A stretch of DNA of 43,262 bases, from positions 1 through 43,262 of the forward strand of contig NZ_ALVY01000206.1 in NCBI RefSeq assembly GCF_000332035.1. Reading direction: 5' to 3'. The first letter of the stretch is position 1. Each line of letters begins with the position of its first letter. This document shows positions 18,301 through 26,549 of the stretch, piece by piece. The DNA is from Gloeocapsa sp. PCC 73106 (lineage in GTDB: Bacteria > Cyanobacteriota > Cyanobacteriia > Cyanobacteriales > Gloeocapsaceae). Made by a program: the position numbers and the translations under genes. The notes under the pieces are model-generated. The model was not told where the DNA came from and searched no databases. It saw only the letters and a program-made list of their open reading frames with translations.

Positions 18301-19724
18301 GTAATATTACTATTGCTTGGCTCGCTTTACCCTTTTTTCTGGGGTTTTTAATTTATTTATTTCCAAAGAGCGATCGCTATCTAGGGTTGGTAATAGGAAT
18401 AACTTCTACGTTATATGCTCTTACAGTCTTAATCTCCGACTCGCCACTTAGTCTGCAACTTGTGGACAGTTTTGGTGTAACTCTACTAGTAGATCAACTC
18501 AGTGGTTATTTTATCTTGACTAACGGGTTAGTCACCCTAGCCGTTATTATCTACTGTTGGACTACCCCTAAAACATCCTTTTTTTATACTCAAGCTACTA
18601 TTCTTCACGGTAGCGTCAACGCCGTATTCATTTGTGCTGATTTAATTAGTTTATACGTAGCCTTAGAAGTAATCAGTATTGCTGTTTTTCTGTTGATTGC
18701 TTATCCTCGCTCCGATCGCTCGATTTGGGTAGCTTTGCGCTATCTTTTTATCAGCAACACCGCCATGCTTTTCTATCTCATTGGTGCGGTGCTAGTCTAT
18801 CAATCCCATCATACTTTTAGTTTTGCCGGTTTAGAGACTGCGCCACCAGAAGGGATAGCCTTAATATTAATGGGCTTACTTACCAAAGGGGGAATTTTTA
18901 TTTCAGGATTCTGGCTACCCCTAACTCATTCTGAGTCAGAAAGTCCTGTATCGGCTCTGTTGTCGGGAATCGTGATTAAAGCTGGTGCTTTCCCCTTGAT
19001 ACGCTTTTCGTTGATGCTAGAAGATATAGGCAGTATTGTCACTCTTTTTGGAGTGGGAGCTGCGGTATTAGGAGTTAGTTACGCGATCTTCGAAAAAGAT
19101 ACTAAACGTCTATTGGCTTTGAGTACGATTTCCCAATTAGGTTGGATGCTAGCAGCTCCTCCTGTAGCTGGATTTTATGCTCTTAACCACGGACTAGCCA
19201 AAGCTTCCCTGTTTTTGACAGTAGGAGCATTACCTAGTCGTAACTTCCAAGAATTAGAGCAGAGACCGATTAACACCCAACTCTGGATAGTACTAGTAAT
19301 AGGGGCTTTGTCTTTGTCGGGTTTTCCACTTTTAGGGGGATTTGGGGCTAAATCTCTAGTTATGGGTTATCTTTCACCCTGGCAAACCGTGATTATGAGT
19401 TTGGCTGCGGTAGGAACAGCTATAGCCTTTGCTAAAGTCATTTTTCTGCGTCCAGGGGGAAAAGAGCCAGTTAGAGCAGGTGTATGGCTGGGAGTAAGCA
19501 TACTCAGTGGCGCTCTGATTATCGCAGGTTTTGTTTTTTTTCAAGTTTATACCTTTGATAAGATCGCTAAAGCGTTAATTACTATCGCTCTGGGTTGGCT
19601 AGCTTATGGTATCCTAATACGCAAGTTTTCAATTACTCTTCCACGGGTATTGGAGCAATTCGAGCATTTGATTGGGATGATGAGTTTAATTGTGATCCTA
19701 GTTTTCTGGATGGTGTGGGTATGA
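18297..19724 (+). CDS. mrpD: Na+/H+ antiporter subunit MrpD (NuoN-like)
   Basis: A 475-aa polytopic protein of the proton-conducting transporter family (complex I ND2/ND4/ND5-like). Conserved charged residues expected in the channel are visible: Glu in SLYVALEVISIAVF and Lys in MGLLTKGG and GIVIKAGAF. Roughly 14 hydrophobic segments are present. It overlaps mrpC by 4 bp at its start and mrpE by 4 bp at its end. It is the only large antiporter-like subunit seen in this cluster. Confidence 0.92.
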   Translation: MSNITIAWLALPFFLGFLIYLFPKSDRYLGLVIGITSTLYALTVLISDSPLSLQLVDSFGVTLLVDQLSGYFILTNGLVTLAVIIYCWTTPKTSFFYTQATILHGSVNAVFICADLISLYVALEVISIAVFLLIAYPRSDRSIWVALRYLFISNTAMLFYLIGAVLVYQSHHTFSFAGLETAPPEGIALILMGLLTKGGIFISGFWLPLTHSESESPVSALLSGIVIKAGAFPLIRFSLMLEDIGSIVTLFGVGAAVLGVSYAIFEKDTKRLLALSTISQLGWMLAAPPVAGFYALNHGLAKASLFLTVGALPSRNFQELEQRPINTQLWIVLVIGALSLSGFPLLGGFGAKSLVMGYLSPWQTVIMSLAAVGTAIAFAKVIFLRPGGKEPVRAGVWLGVSILSGALIIAGFVFFQVYTFDKIAKALITIALGWLAYGILIRKFSITLPRVLEQFEHLIGMMSLIVILVFWMVWV

Positions 19725-20110
19725 TTGGACCTTTGAACTTGACACTACGACTGGTGATTTGGTTTTTACTTACCTCGGACTTAAGTCCAGCGAACATCAT
19801 GCTGGGTATAGCGATCGCTCTATTTTTACCCAGTGGTCGCAAAACTTCTGAATCGCTCAAAGACTGGTTAGAGGTATTGGGGAAAATTCTGGTGGCTATT
19901 CCTGTAGCTTATATTGAAGCGGTAGAAATCATGATCCGTCCCCATAACCAGGAAGAGATAATCAGGGAACAAGTCCAACCCAAAAGAACACCGGGGTTGA
20001 TTTTTTTGGATATATTTCTGATCACTTTTACTCCTAAGACTATTGTCATCAAATACGCTCAAGAAGGTTGGTATTTAGTACATAGAATCCAACGGAGGCT
20101 ACAGGGATGA
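19721..20110 (+). CDS. mrpE: Na+/H+ antiporter subunit MrpE
   Basis: The 129-aa protein has two N-terminal hydrophobic segments and the family pattern ATFLLTSDLSPANIMLGIAI-like opening (here WFLLTSDLSPANIMLG), then a soluble part with TPKTIVIKYAQEG. ATG 19721 overlaps the mrpD stop in an ATGA. An earlier in-frame start inside mrpD is not needed. Confidence 0.88.
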   Translation: MIGPLNLTLRLVIWFLLTSDLSPANIMLGIAIALFLPSGRKTSESLKDWLEVLGKILVAIPVAYIEAVEIMIRPHNQEEIIREQVQPKRTPGLIFLDIFLITFTPKTIVIKYAQEGWYLVHRIQRRLQG

Positions 20111-20370
20111 ATTTAATAGTGATTACGATGATTGTAGCGTTACTCATACCGATTTATGCCACTTGGCACGAGGATAATATCTGGCCAAAAATGCTGGCAC
20201 TTTCTAGTATAGCGTCTAAAACTTCAATTATGGTACTAGTGGTGTCGGTTTGGCGAGATGATTGGATGATCGGTGTAGTAGGAATCATTATTCTGAGTGT
20301 GGGTAACGCTGCTTTGATGCTTTTAGCCCATTTAATCAAACGGATGAGTGATTATGATCAACTTGTTTAG
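20107..20370 (+). CDS. mrpF: Na+/H+ antiporter subunit MrpF
   Basis: An 87-aa protein with three membrane helices, overlapping mrpE by 4 bp and running 17 bp into mrpG. The PIYATWHEDNIWPKMLALSS segment and central acidic residues fit MrpF/MnhF, which is part of the small-subunit bundle of the complex. Identification relies on size, topology and place in the operon. Confidence 0.82.
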   Translation: MNLIVITMIVALLIPIYATWHEDNIWPKMLALSSIASKTSIMVLVVSVWRDDWMIGVVGIIILSVGNAALMLLAHLIKRMSDYDQLV

Positions 20371-20632
20371 TAATATCTGTTTAACTGTGGGTCTCGTTTT
20401 TTGGTTCTGGGGAACTTTCCAGCTTGTGAGCGATCGCTCGGTTCTCTTTAAACTCCATGGTCTTTCTGTATCTGATACCCTCGGCTCGATGATTATCGTT
20501 ATCGGTTTACTATTAAGAATACCCAGAGAATGGCCTTTACTGATTCTCGGTCTTATATCTCTAGCGATCTGGAATACTGTACTGGGGTACGTCTTAGCCT
20601 ACTGTTCTACAAGTGAGAGTGAGCATGAATGA
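20354..20632 (+). CDS. mrpG: Na+/H+ antiporter subunit MrpG
   Basis: A 92-aa protein with three hydrophobic segments and the MrpG pattern DRSVLFKLHGLSVSDTLGS. I prefer ATG 20354, with GGATG 8-12 nt upstream, over GTG 20348. It overlaps the end of mrpF, and its own end overlaps the next gene by 8 bp. This indicates strict co-translation. Confidence 0.85.
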   Translation: MINLFSNICLTVGLVFWFWGTFQLVSDRSVLFKLHGLSVSDTLGSMIIVIGLLLRIPREWPLLILGLISLAIWNTVLGYVLAYCSTSESEHE

Positions 20633-21149
20633 ATTTTATCTTTACCCACTCATCGCTCTGTTACCCTTAACCGCGGTTATGTTAGTAATACAATATAATC
20701 CCTATCACGCTCTGGTGATTCGGGGCTTCTTGGGAGCAGTAGCGGCGATGGTATACTCGATTCTGGGGGGCGCGGACGTGGCTCTGACGGAGGCTTTAGT
20801 CGGTACTATGCTCTCGATTATGCTCTATGCGATAGCGGTGCGATCGTCTCTAGTTCTGCGCTTGGGGATACTTACAGAAGCACAGATAGATGAACGTTTT
20901 GAGCAACTATTAACTCAATTGCGCCAAATTTTAGGTAAACGATATCTTCGACTAGAATTAGTTCCCTATCCTGACGCCCAAGCCTTAGAAAAAGCTCTAG
21001 CGGCTAAAGAAGTACACGCTACCTGCATTCAAAACGGACAACCCTACACTACAATCACCAGGATTCGACGTATCTATGAAATTATGCAAAGCGAACTTAA
21101 GACACCCGAGGTAATTCTAACCTACCTAGAGGAGAAGCATCAGCCATGA
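20625..21149 (+). CDS. MrpA-like small subunit (DUF4040/MbhD type)
   Basis: The 174-aa protein has about three N-terminal helices with GADVALTEALVGTMLSIMLY, the hallmark of the DUF4040/MbhD domain found at the C-terminal part of MrpA. A soluble tail of about 90 residues follows (RIRRIYEIMQSELKTPEVI). The large NuoL-like part of MrpA is absent here. In cyanobacterial mrpCDEFGAB-type operons a short MrpA at this position is known; the layout here fits that. ATG 20625 overlaps mrpG. Confidence 0.8.
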   Translation: MNEFYLYPLIALLPLTAVMLVIQYNPYHALVIRGFLGAVAAMVYSILGGADVALTEALVGTMLSIMLYAIAVRSSLVLRLGILTEAQIDERFEQLLTQLRQILGKRYLRLELVPYPDAQALEKALAAKEVHATCIQNGQPYTTITRIRRIYEIMQSELKTPEVILTYLEEKHQP

Positions 21150-21808
21150 AATGGATTTATGTAATAGCGGGTTTAGCGCTATACGTCAAAATGCTAGTTA
21201 TTCCTAATCCGGAACTTACCCCAGGAGATATTTCCATCACCGAATTAGTGGTAGCCGAGAGTGGAGTTCCTAATGCTGTGGCGGGTATTATTTTCAGAAA
21301 TCGACTCTACGATACCATTTTTGAAGTGGTAGTATTTACGATCGCCATCTTGGGAGCTCGTTTTCTCTTGGCGAATGAACAACCAGAGAGCAAGTTTTAT
21401 AATTTTACCGACGAACCCTCGATCATCTTGGCGCGGTTGGGAGCGACGATATCTGCTTTAGTAAGTATTGAACTGGCTATCAGAGGTCATCTTAGCCCGG
21501 GTGGAGGTTTTGCCGCAGGAGTAGCTGGAGGTACGGCAATTGGCTTGGTAGCGATTACCTCATCACCTCAATGGATGGAAGCGATTTATGAACGTTGGCA
21601 CGCAGCTATCTGGGAAAAGGTTTCAGTTCTGGTTTTTATAGTTTTGGCGGTTATTACTTTGTGTGGAATAGAGTTACCACAAGGAGAATTAGGAACCCTA
21701 ATTAGCGGGGGGATTATTCCCCTACTCAACATTATTGTAGCGATTAAGGTCGCTTTGGGTTCTTGGGCTGCTGTTTTAGTGTTTATCCGCTATCGAGGTT
21801 TGTTTTAA
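21146..21808 (+). CDS. mrpB: Na+/H+ antiporter subunit MrpB with MbhE-like N-terminus
   Basis: A 220-aa membrane protein. The first 80 residues resemble the MbhE segment (VPNAVAGIIFRNRLYDTIFE) and the remainder is the MnhB domain (IRGHLSPGGGFAAGVAGGTA). It ends in LGSWAAVLVFIRYRGLF. ATG 21146 overlaps the previous gene by 4 bp, closing a seven-gene overlapping operon. A decayed copy of its tail follows directly after the stop. Confidence 0.9.
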   Translation: MKWIYVIAGLALYVKMLVIPNPELTPGDISITELVVAESGVPNAVAGIIFRNRLYDTIFEVVVFTIAILGARFLLANEQPESKFYNFTDEPSIILARLGATISALVSIELAIRGHLSPGGGFAAGVAGGTAIGLVAITSSPQWMEAIYERWHAAIWEKVSVLVFIVLAVITLCGIELPQGELGTLISGGIIPLLNIIVAIKVALGSWAAVLVFIRYRGLF

Positions 21809-21967
21809 GTCAATTTACCAGGGCAAATTAGGGCGATCGCTCTCTTCTTGATCGCTTTAGCCACATTGGAAATCTTAGTTAGCGGTGAAATTATTCCCAT
21901 ACTTAAAGTTATAGTAGGTTCCTGGGATAATATTGTGGTTTTTATTCCCTATAGGGCTTTGTTTTAA
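21809..21967 (+). pseudogene. Decayed duplicate of the mrpB 3' end
   Basis: Immediately after the mrpB TAA, the same frame stays open for 52 codons and ends LVSGEIIPILKVIVGSW, then VVFIPYRALF and TAA. This parallels the mrpB tail LISGGIIPLLNIIV...GSW, VLVFIRYRGLF. It has no start codon and lacks a few codons relative to mrpB. It is probably the remnant of a tandem tail duplication or of a second mrpB copy. Confidence 0.7.
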
Positions 21968-22675
21968 CTCAATTTGGTTCGGTAAATCACTCCAATAGTC
22001 AAGGATCGCTTTACCGACTGCTTGGGGATAAAAATAATGGAAAAAATATCTACCCAAGGGAAATTGCCTAAGGCGATCGCCTGGCTTAAGCCAGGTTTGC
22101 CAACCCTGATAGGAGTTTTGATCAACCACCACATCATTTTCACTCCCACAAACTAAAAGTGGCATAAGTACTCCCCCGGGAAAAATCTTTAACTGTCGAT
22201 AGAGATTGTGGGAACACAGAGAAGTCTTTAAATCTTGATCTAAAATTTCAATAAATTCTTGTCTCAATTCACCCGACTGATAACCAAATAAACTCTGAAC
22301 CATCATCCCTAAAACTAGATGACGTGAGCAGGGCAACATCTGTAATTTAAAATAATAATGTGCTTGCCAATCGATCGCTGGATATACACCCACCCCTAGC
22401 AGAGTTAGAGAACGTATCTTCTCAGGATAACGGCGTGCATACATTAATCCTAGTAATCCTCCTGTACCATGTCCTAACAAGTGCACAGGCTCAGAAAGTT
22501 GCTCCAAATACCCATTAAGTAATGACATCGCTATAAAAATCGAATTAGCTTCATCGGGATCTTGAAGATACTCCCATTGAGCGATAGTTAGCCGTTGGGA
22601 TAAATGATTGAGTAAAGGTTCATCTAATTTTTTCAAGCTAGGACTTACATTTAACCATAACGCATCTATCAACAT
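21875..22675 (-). CDS. Alpha/beta-hydrolase-fold protein of the isi operon (IsiC-like)
   Basis: 266 aa from ATG 22675 (MLIDALWLNV); an upstream TTG inside isiB is rejected. The nucleophile elbow reads HLLGHGTGGLLGL, so the usual serine of GxSxG is a glycine. Downstream elements are ARRYPEKIRSLTLLGVGV and MPLLVCGSENDVVVD. The last 20 or so residues are read antisense to the decayed mrpB tail, so the natural C-terminus has probably been extended. An alpha/beta hydrolase downstream of isiAB is known in several cyanobacteria (isiC). Here its enzymatic competence is doubtful. Confidence 0.78.
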   Translation of the reverse strand: MLIDALWLNVSPSLKKLDEPLLNHLSQRLTIAQWEYLQDPDEANSIFIAMSLLNGYLEQLSEPVHLLGHGTGGLLGLMYARRYPEKIRSLTLLGVGVYPAIDWQAHYYFKLQMLPCSRHLVLGMMVQSLFGYQSGELRQEFIEILDQDLKTSLCSHNLYRQLKIFPGGVLMPLLVCGSENDVVVDQNSYQGWQTWLKPGDRLRQFPLGRYFFHYFYPQAVGKAILDYWSDLPNQIELKQSPIGNKNHNIIPGTYYNFKYGNNFTAN

Positions 22676-22746
22676 TAGTCTGACATTCCCATTTTTTAAT
22701 AAAATTTTTTCCCTCTCCCTCTGAAGGAAGAAGGAAACCAAGCACA

Positions 22747-23259
22747 CTATAAAGCGAATTCGCCCTTGATCTGACTTACCCAAGTTTTAACACGACTATT
22801 AGTCAATTCCGATTGATTATCTTCATCAATGGCTAAGCCTACAAATTTACCGTTACGTACGGCTTTTGACTCGTTAAAATCGTAGCCATCCACGGGCCAA
22901 TAACCCACGGTTTTAGCACCTAAAGAGGCAATTTTCTCCTCTAGAATACCCATAGCATCTTGGAAATTGTCAGAGTAACCTATTTGATCTCCAGGACCAA
23001 AATAGGCTACCTTTTTGCCCTGGAAATTGATCTTGTCTAAATCTTCGTAGAAACCCTCCCAATCGCTTTGCAACTCGCCAACGTTCCAAGTCGGACAACC
23101 CACTATGACATATTCGTAGTTACTAAAGTCATCCGTCTCGGCGTCAGCGATGTCGATCAAATCAACTACTGAATCTCCGCCTAATTCTCGTTGAATCAAT
23201 TCAGCGATAGTTTGAGTGTTACCTGTTTGAGTGCCGTAAAATAAACCAATCTTTGCCAT
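22747..23259 (-). CDS. isiB: Flavodoxin IsiB
   Basis: The 170-aa long-chain flavodoxin has the FMN phosphate loop GTQTGNTQTIAE near its start, CPTWNVGELQSDW with the stacking Trp, and YFGPGDQIGYSDNF. It replaces ferredoxin as the photosystem I electron acceptor in iron starvation. ATG 23259 has AAGGAAGA upstream. It lies 9 bp after the small zinc-ribbon ORF in the isi operon. Confidence 0.96.
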   Translation of the reverse strand: MAKIGLFYGTQTGNTQTIAELIQRELGGDSVVDLIDIADAETDDFSNYEYVIVGCPTWNVGELQSDWEGFYEDLDKINFQGKKVAYFGPGDQIGYSDNFQDAMGILEEKIASLGAKTVGYWPVDGYDFNESKAVRNGKFVGLAIDEDNQSELTNSRVKTWVSQIKGEFAL

Positions 23260-23268
23260 ATTCTTCCT

Positions 23269-23397
23269 TCAATCTTCTTCAGTCAATACTCTTGGTACTA
23301 CTTGGCGACAATTTAAGCAGTACCAATAGACGCCTTTAGTGTCGATGTGCTTCAGGATTTTCCCGCCGCACAACGGACAATCAGACTTCGATCGCAT
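23269..23397 (-). CDS. 42-aa zinc-ribbon microprotein between isiA and isiB
   Basis: ATG 23397 starts inside the last codons of isiA (17-bp overlap, different frame), and the ORF ends TGA at 23269-23271, 9 bp before isiB. The protein reads [13 protein letters not shown], then [12 protein letters not shown], then ends LTEED. Two CxxC knuckles 18 residues apart form a zinc-ribbon or rubredoxin-like site. No function is known to me. Its position suggests co-expression with isiA and isiB in iron stress. Confidence 0.7.
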   Translation of the reverse strand: MRSKSDCPLCGGKILKHIDTKGVYWYCLNCRQVVPRVLTEED

Positions 23398-24412
23398 TCA
23401 AGGCTTTTTCTACCCGTCGGAAATCAAAGCCCATAGCCCGTAGGGCGTGCCAAAGATGTCCTTGAAGGAAGAAGAAAGCCAAGAAAAAGTGAGCGTTAGC
23501 CAGCCAAGCACGGGCTGTATGCTGTCCTGCTGCTAAATCTGTTGCCGTATCTGCAAAATAGGGAGCAACACCCAGTTTAATTTCCAAAGGAGCTCCGTAA
23601 AACTCTACTGGATAAGCAAGAGTATTAACCGCACATAGATAAGCTGCGACAAACCCTGCTAAAGCAATCCCACCTAGAGAATAAGAAAGAATCGCTTCTC
23701 CTGAGAAAGTTAGAACTCTTTTTGCCCAATTCAGTGGTGGTACAAGAATATGCCATATACCTCCGCCGATTAGCATCAAGCCCACGTAGATGTGGCCACC
23801 GACCAAATCTTCTAGATTATTGACACTGGCGAAATGAGTTTGATAACCGTAGATTACGAAGGGATCTAACGTTGGTGCGCTGACTGTGCGTACGGTTTGG
23901 CTAACGCTGTCGTAAATTCCACCCCAATACATCGCTTTTCCTGCTAGTAGTAGAGCTCCAATGCCCAAAAACAGGAGATGATGTCCGAGAATGATGCCTA
24001 ATTGTTTAGTATCATCCCACTCAAAGTGAAATTTCCGGGCTGTTCCTTGAGATTCTTTGAGATCCGCGGGAGCTTTAAACGCATGGAATAGAGCACCTGC
24101 ACCTAAAACTGCTGAGGAGACTAAATGCACCACCCCAACTACGAAGTAGGGATAAGTGTCAACGATTTTACCTCCTTCTCCTACGCCTAACCCTAGGGTT
24201 GCTAGATGGGGGAGCAGAATTAATCCTTGTTCTCCCATGGGCAGACTAGGATCGAATCGAGAAATTTCAAATAGCGTGAAAGCACCCGCCCAAAAGGTAA
24301 TCAATGCCGCTTGGCCAACGTGGGCCGAAATGAATAACCCAGATTGTTTAGCAAATCGAGCATTGCCAGCCCACCAGTCATATTTGACTTGGGGGTTGTC
24401 GTAAGTTTGCAT
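23381..24412 (-). CDS. isiA: Iron-stress chlorophyll-binding protein CP43' (IsiA)
   Basis: A 343-aa six-helix chlorophyll antenna of the PsbC/Pcb family without the large lumenal loop of CP43. Visible features are [49 protein letters not shown] and [20 protein letters not shown], with histidines that ligate chlorophyll. It forms rings around photosystem I in iron starvation. ATG 24412 has AGGGGATG 8 nt upstream. It is the first gene of the isi operon; its leader appears long. Confidence 0.97.
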   Translation of the reverse strand: MQTYDNPQVKYDWWAGNARFAKQSGLFISAHVGQAALITFWAGAFTLFEISRFDPSLPMGEQGLILLPHLATLGLGVGEGGKIVDTYPYFVVGVVHLVSSAVLGAGALFHAFKAPADLKESQGTARKFHFEWDDTKQLGIILGHHLLFLGIGALLLAGKAMYWGGIYDSVSQTVRTVSAPTLDPFVIYGYQTHFASVNNLEDLVGGHIYVGLMLIGGGIWHILVPPLNWAKRVLTFSGEAILSYSLGGIALAGFVAAYLCAVNTLAYPVEFYGAPLEIKLGVAPYFADTATDLAAGQHTARAWLANAHFFLAFFFLQGHLWHALRAMGFDFRRVEKALNAIEV

Positions 24413-24477
24413 AGTTTCATCCCCTGATTAGTTGAAAATTTATCTCAATAACTTAGATTGACTTAAATGAAATTAAT

Positions 24478-24622
24478 TGTCAATAGTTTAAAGTTAATTT
24501 TTGTAACAAATTTCTCTAAATGCAGAAAAAAAGCCAGTTGCCTGGCTCAAGAGACGGTCTACTGGGTGGAAATTGGGTTACAATCTTATCACTAGTTAAT
24601 CCTATTAGCAGAGAATTGTCAA
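24478..24622 (-). promoter_or_regulatory. Candidate isiA promoter region
   Basis: Two perfect TTGACA hexamers occur on the minus strand, at 24622-24617 and 24483-24478. Neither has a good -10 at 16-18 bp, so an activator or alternative sigma is possible. Starting from the distal box would give a leader of about 170 nt that includes the hairpin at 24526-24547. Long isiA leaders are known in Synechocystis. A convincing full Fur box was not found. Confidence 0.35.
24526..24547 (-). terminator. Intrinsic-terminator-like hairpin in the isiA leader
   Basis: Read on the minus strand, AGCCAG, a GCAA loop and CTGGCT form a perfect 6-bp hairpin with a GNRA loop, directly followed by seven Ts. It lies 114 nt upstream of the isiA ATG. 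No minus-strand gene ends before it, because the neighbouring gene is on the plus strand. It could attenuate isi transcription or end a small RNA. Confidence 0.6.
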
Positions 24623-24684
24623 GACTAAATGATAATTTTTATTAATAAAATCTTGAAGAAGGTCTGTGATAAAATAAAAGTTTT

Positions 24685-25305
24685 ATGGACAATGAACTAA
24701 GACAGTACGCTCCTGCTACAGAGCGCAATCGTGAACCCATACTCGCAGTGCTGTTAAAAGTTTTACCATCCTTTGGTAACATTTTGGAAATATCTAGTGG
24801 TACAGGAGAGCATGCTATTTTCTTCGCACCCCATATATATCCCCGTCAATGGATTCCCTCGGAACCCAATCCACAACTGCGAGCTAGTATTCAAGCCTGG
24901 ACTGTAGATTGTCCCACTGATAATGTTTATCCTCCTTTGGATATCAATGTGGAGTCTCTAACTTGGTATAGAGAATTAGATCAATCCTTGTCTATTCAAG
25001 CGATCGTCAACATCAACATGATTCATATTGCTTCTTGGTCCGCTTGTTTAGGGTTAATAGCAGGAGCGCAACAGTTACTCCCAAAACAAGGAATCCTCTA
25101 TCTCTATGGGCCTTTTAAAATTGAAGGGAAGCACACAGCAGCCAGTAATCTTGCTTTTGACGAAATGTTGCAATCCCAAAATCCCGATTGGGGAGTCAGA
25201 GATTTGGATCAAGTGGTAGCTGTGGCTAAACAACATCAACTCAATCTGTTAGAAGCGATCGCCATGCCCGCTAACAATCTCTCGGTAATATTTCAGCGAG
25301 AATAA
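24685..25305 (+). CDS. DUF938 SAM-dependent methyltransferase-like protein
   Basis: The 206-aa protein begins MDNELRQYAPATERNREPIL, the conserved DUF938/METTL26 opening, followed by a SAM-binding LEISSGTGEHAIFFAP. NINMIHIASWSA and LYLYGPFKIEGKHTA are further family marks. The substrate is unknown. Its 3' end overlaps the convergent gshB by 13 bp. Confidence 0.88.
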   Translation: MDNELRQYAPATERNREPILAVLLKVLPSFGNILEISSGTGEHAIFFAPHIYPRQWIPSEPNPQLRASIQAWTVDCPTDNVYPPLDINVESLTWYRELDQSLSIQAIVNINMIHIASWSACLGLIAGAQQLLPKQGILYLYGPFKIEGKHTAASNLAFDEMLQSQNPDWGVRDLDQVVAVAKQHQLNLLEAIAMPANNLSVIFQRE

Positions 25306-26255
25306 CGACACAGCCAATCTATTACTTGTTCTCCTAACTTAGTTTGGTTGAGTCGATCTATTTCTCTAACCCCCGTGGGACTGGTTACGTTGACTTCAGT
25401 GAGATAACCCCCAATTACGTCTAAACCCACGAAGTACAGCCCGTCAGCGCGCAATTTTGGTCCTACGTACTCACATACAGCGAGTTCTCTGGGAGTAATT
25501 TCGGTTTTTTCCACTCTGCCACCTACAGCCATGTTACCTCTAAATTCTTTACCCGTGGGAACGCGATTCACCGCACCAATTGGTTCACCGTTGAGCAGGA
25601 TGATTCTTTTATCTCCTTGCTGGGCTTCGGGGAGGTACATTTGTACCATGATTGGTTCTTGACCCTGTTTGGTGCTAATCTCTACCAAAGAATTGAGATT
25701 GCGATCGCCCTCACTCAAAAATAAGATTCCTTCTCCAGCTTTTCCCCCCAGAGGTTTAAGTACAGCAGCGCCTTTATTTTCAACAAACTCACGAATTACG
25801 CTCTTATCTTGAGTAACTATCGTTTCGGGAATTACTTGAGAAAATTGAAGCGCGTACATTTTTTCGTTAGCAGTACGAATCCCTTGGGAAGAATTGAGCA
25901 CCAAAGTAGGGGGTTTTACTAAATCTAAAATATAAGTCGCGTAGAGATAGGGAACGGTTACCGGTGGATCTTTGCGCATAAACACCGCGTCCATCTCCCC
26001 CAATGGAGTCATTTTTCCCGGTTTTATTTGATACCAAGGTGAGGGGACTAAGTATTTATCTCCATCTAGAGTAACTGGTTTTAACTCTACTGGGTATAGT
26101 TGCGCCCAAGCTTCCCCACCAATCACCGTTAACTGCTGAACTTCGGTGATCCATACTTGGTGTCCCAGGTTTTGAGCGGCTTCCATTAATGCTACACTGG
26201 TATCATGAGCGGGATCGAGACGAGAGATAGGATCGACAATAAAGGTTATTTTCAC
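25293..26255 (-). CDS. gshB: Glutathione synthetase
   Basis: The 320-aa ATP-grasp ligase joins gamma-glutamylcysteine and glycine. It shows the prokaryotic GshB pattern: FIVDPISRLDPAHDTSVALM at the start, MRKDPPVTVPY, LKPLGGKAGEGILFL and VGLDVIGGYLTEVNVTSPTG. ATG 26255. grxC lies 6 bp upstream on the same strand, so glutathione synthesis and a glutathione-dependent reductase are co-transcribed. Confidence 0.96.
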   Translation of the reverse strand: MKITFIVDPISRLDPAHDTSVALMEAAQNLGHQVWITEVQQLTVIGGEAWAQLYPVELKPVTLDGDKYLVPSPWYQIKPGKMTPLGEMDAVFMRKDPPVTVPYLYATYILDLVKPPTLVLNSSQGIRTANEKMYALQFSQVIPETIVTQDKSVIREFVENKGAAVLKPLGGKAGEGILFLSEGDRNLNSLVEISTKQGQEPIMVQMYLPEAQQGDKRIILLNGEPIGAVNRVPTGKEFRGNMAVGGRVEKTEITPRELAVCEYVGPKLRADGLYFVGLDVIGGYLTEVNVTSPTGVREIDRLNQTKLGEQVIDWLCRYSR

Positions 26256-26261
26256 AGCTAT

Positions 26262-26525
26262 TTACGCGACTCGTTGTAATAGTTCGTCTAGTTGACCTGA
26301 AGCTTCCAAAGCATATAATTCATCACATCCTCCCACGTGTTCATTGTTGATGAAGATTTGGGGTACGCTTCTACCTCCTCTAGCGCGATCGCTCATTTTA
26401 TCTCTACCCGGTTCATCTCCATCTAGGCAATACTCGATAAAATCTACACCTTTTTTTCTCAGTAGTGCTTTGGCGCGTATACAAAAGGGACAAGCGCTCC
26501 AAGTATAAATTTCTACGTTGGCCAT
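26262..26525 (-). CDS. grxC: Glutaredoxin 3
   Basis: An 87-aa thioredoxin-fold oxidoreductase with active site CPFC in WSACPFCIRAKALL, the cis-proline SVPQIFINNEHVGG and the GG-type glutathione site HVGGCDEL. ATG 26525 (MANVEIYTW) is preferred over a GTG eight codons upstream; the Shine-Dalgarno is weak. It forms an operon with gshB. Confidence 0.94.
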   Translation of the reverse strand: MANVEIYTWSACPFCIRAKALLRKKGVDFIEYCLDGDEPGRDKMSDRARGGRSVPQIFINNEHVGGCDELYALEASGQLDELLQRVA

Positions 26526-26549
26526 AATTATTGTTAAGTTATGTTTCAC

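Noticed and set aside
24628-24636. AATGATAAT as a Fur box for isiA or the DUF938 gene
   Set aside because: Only about 13 of 19 consensus positions match and the second half is poor in such AT-rich sequence.
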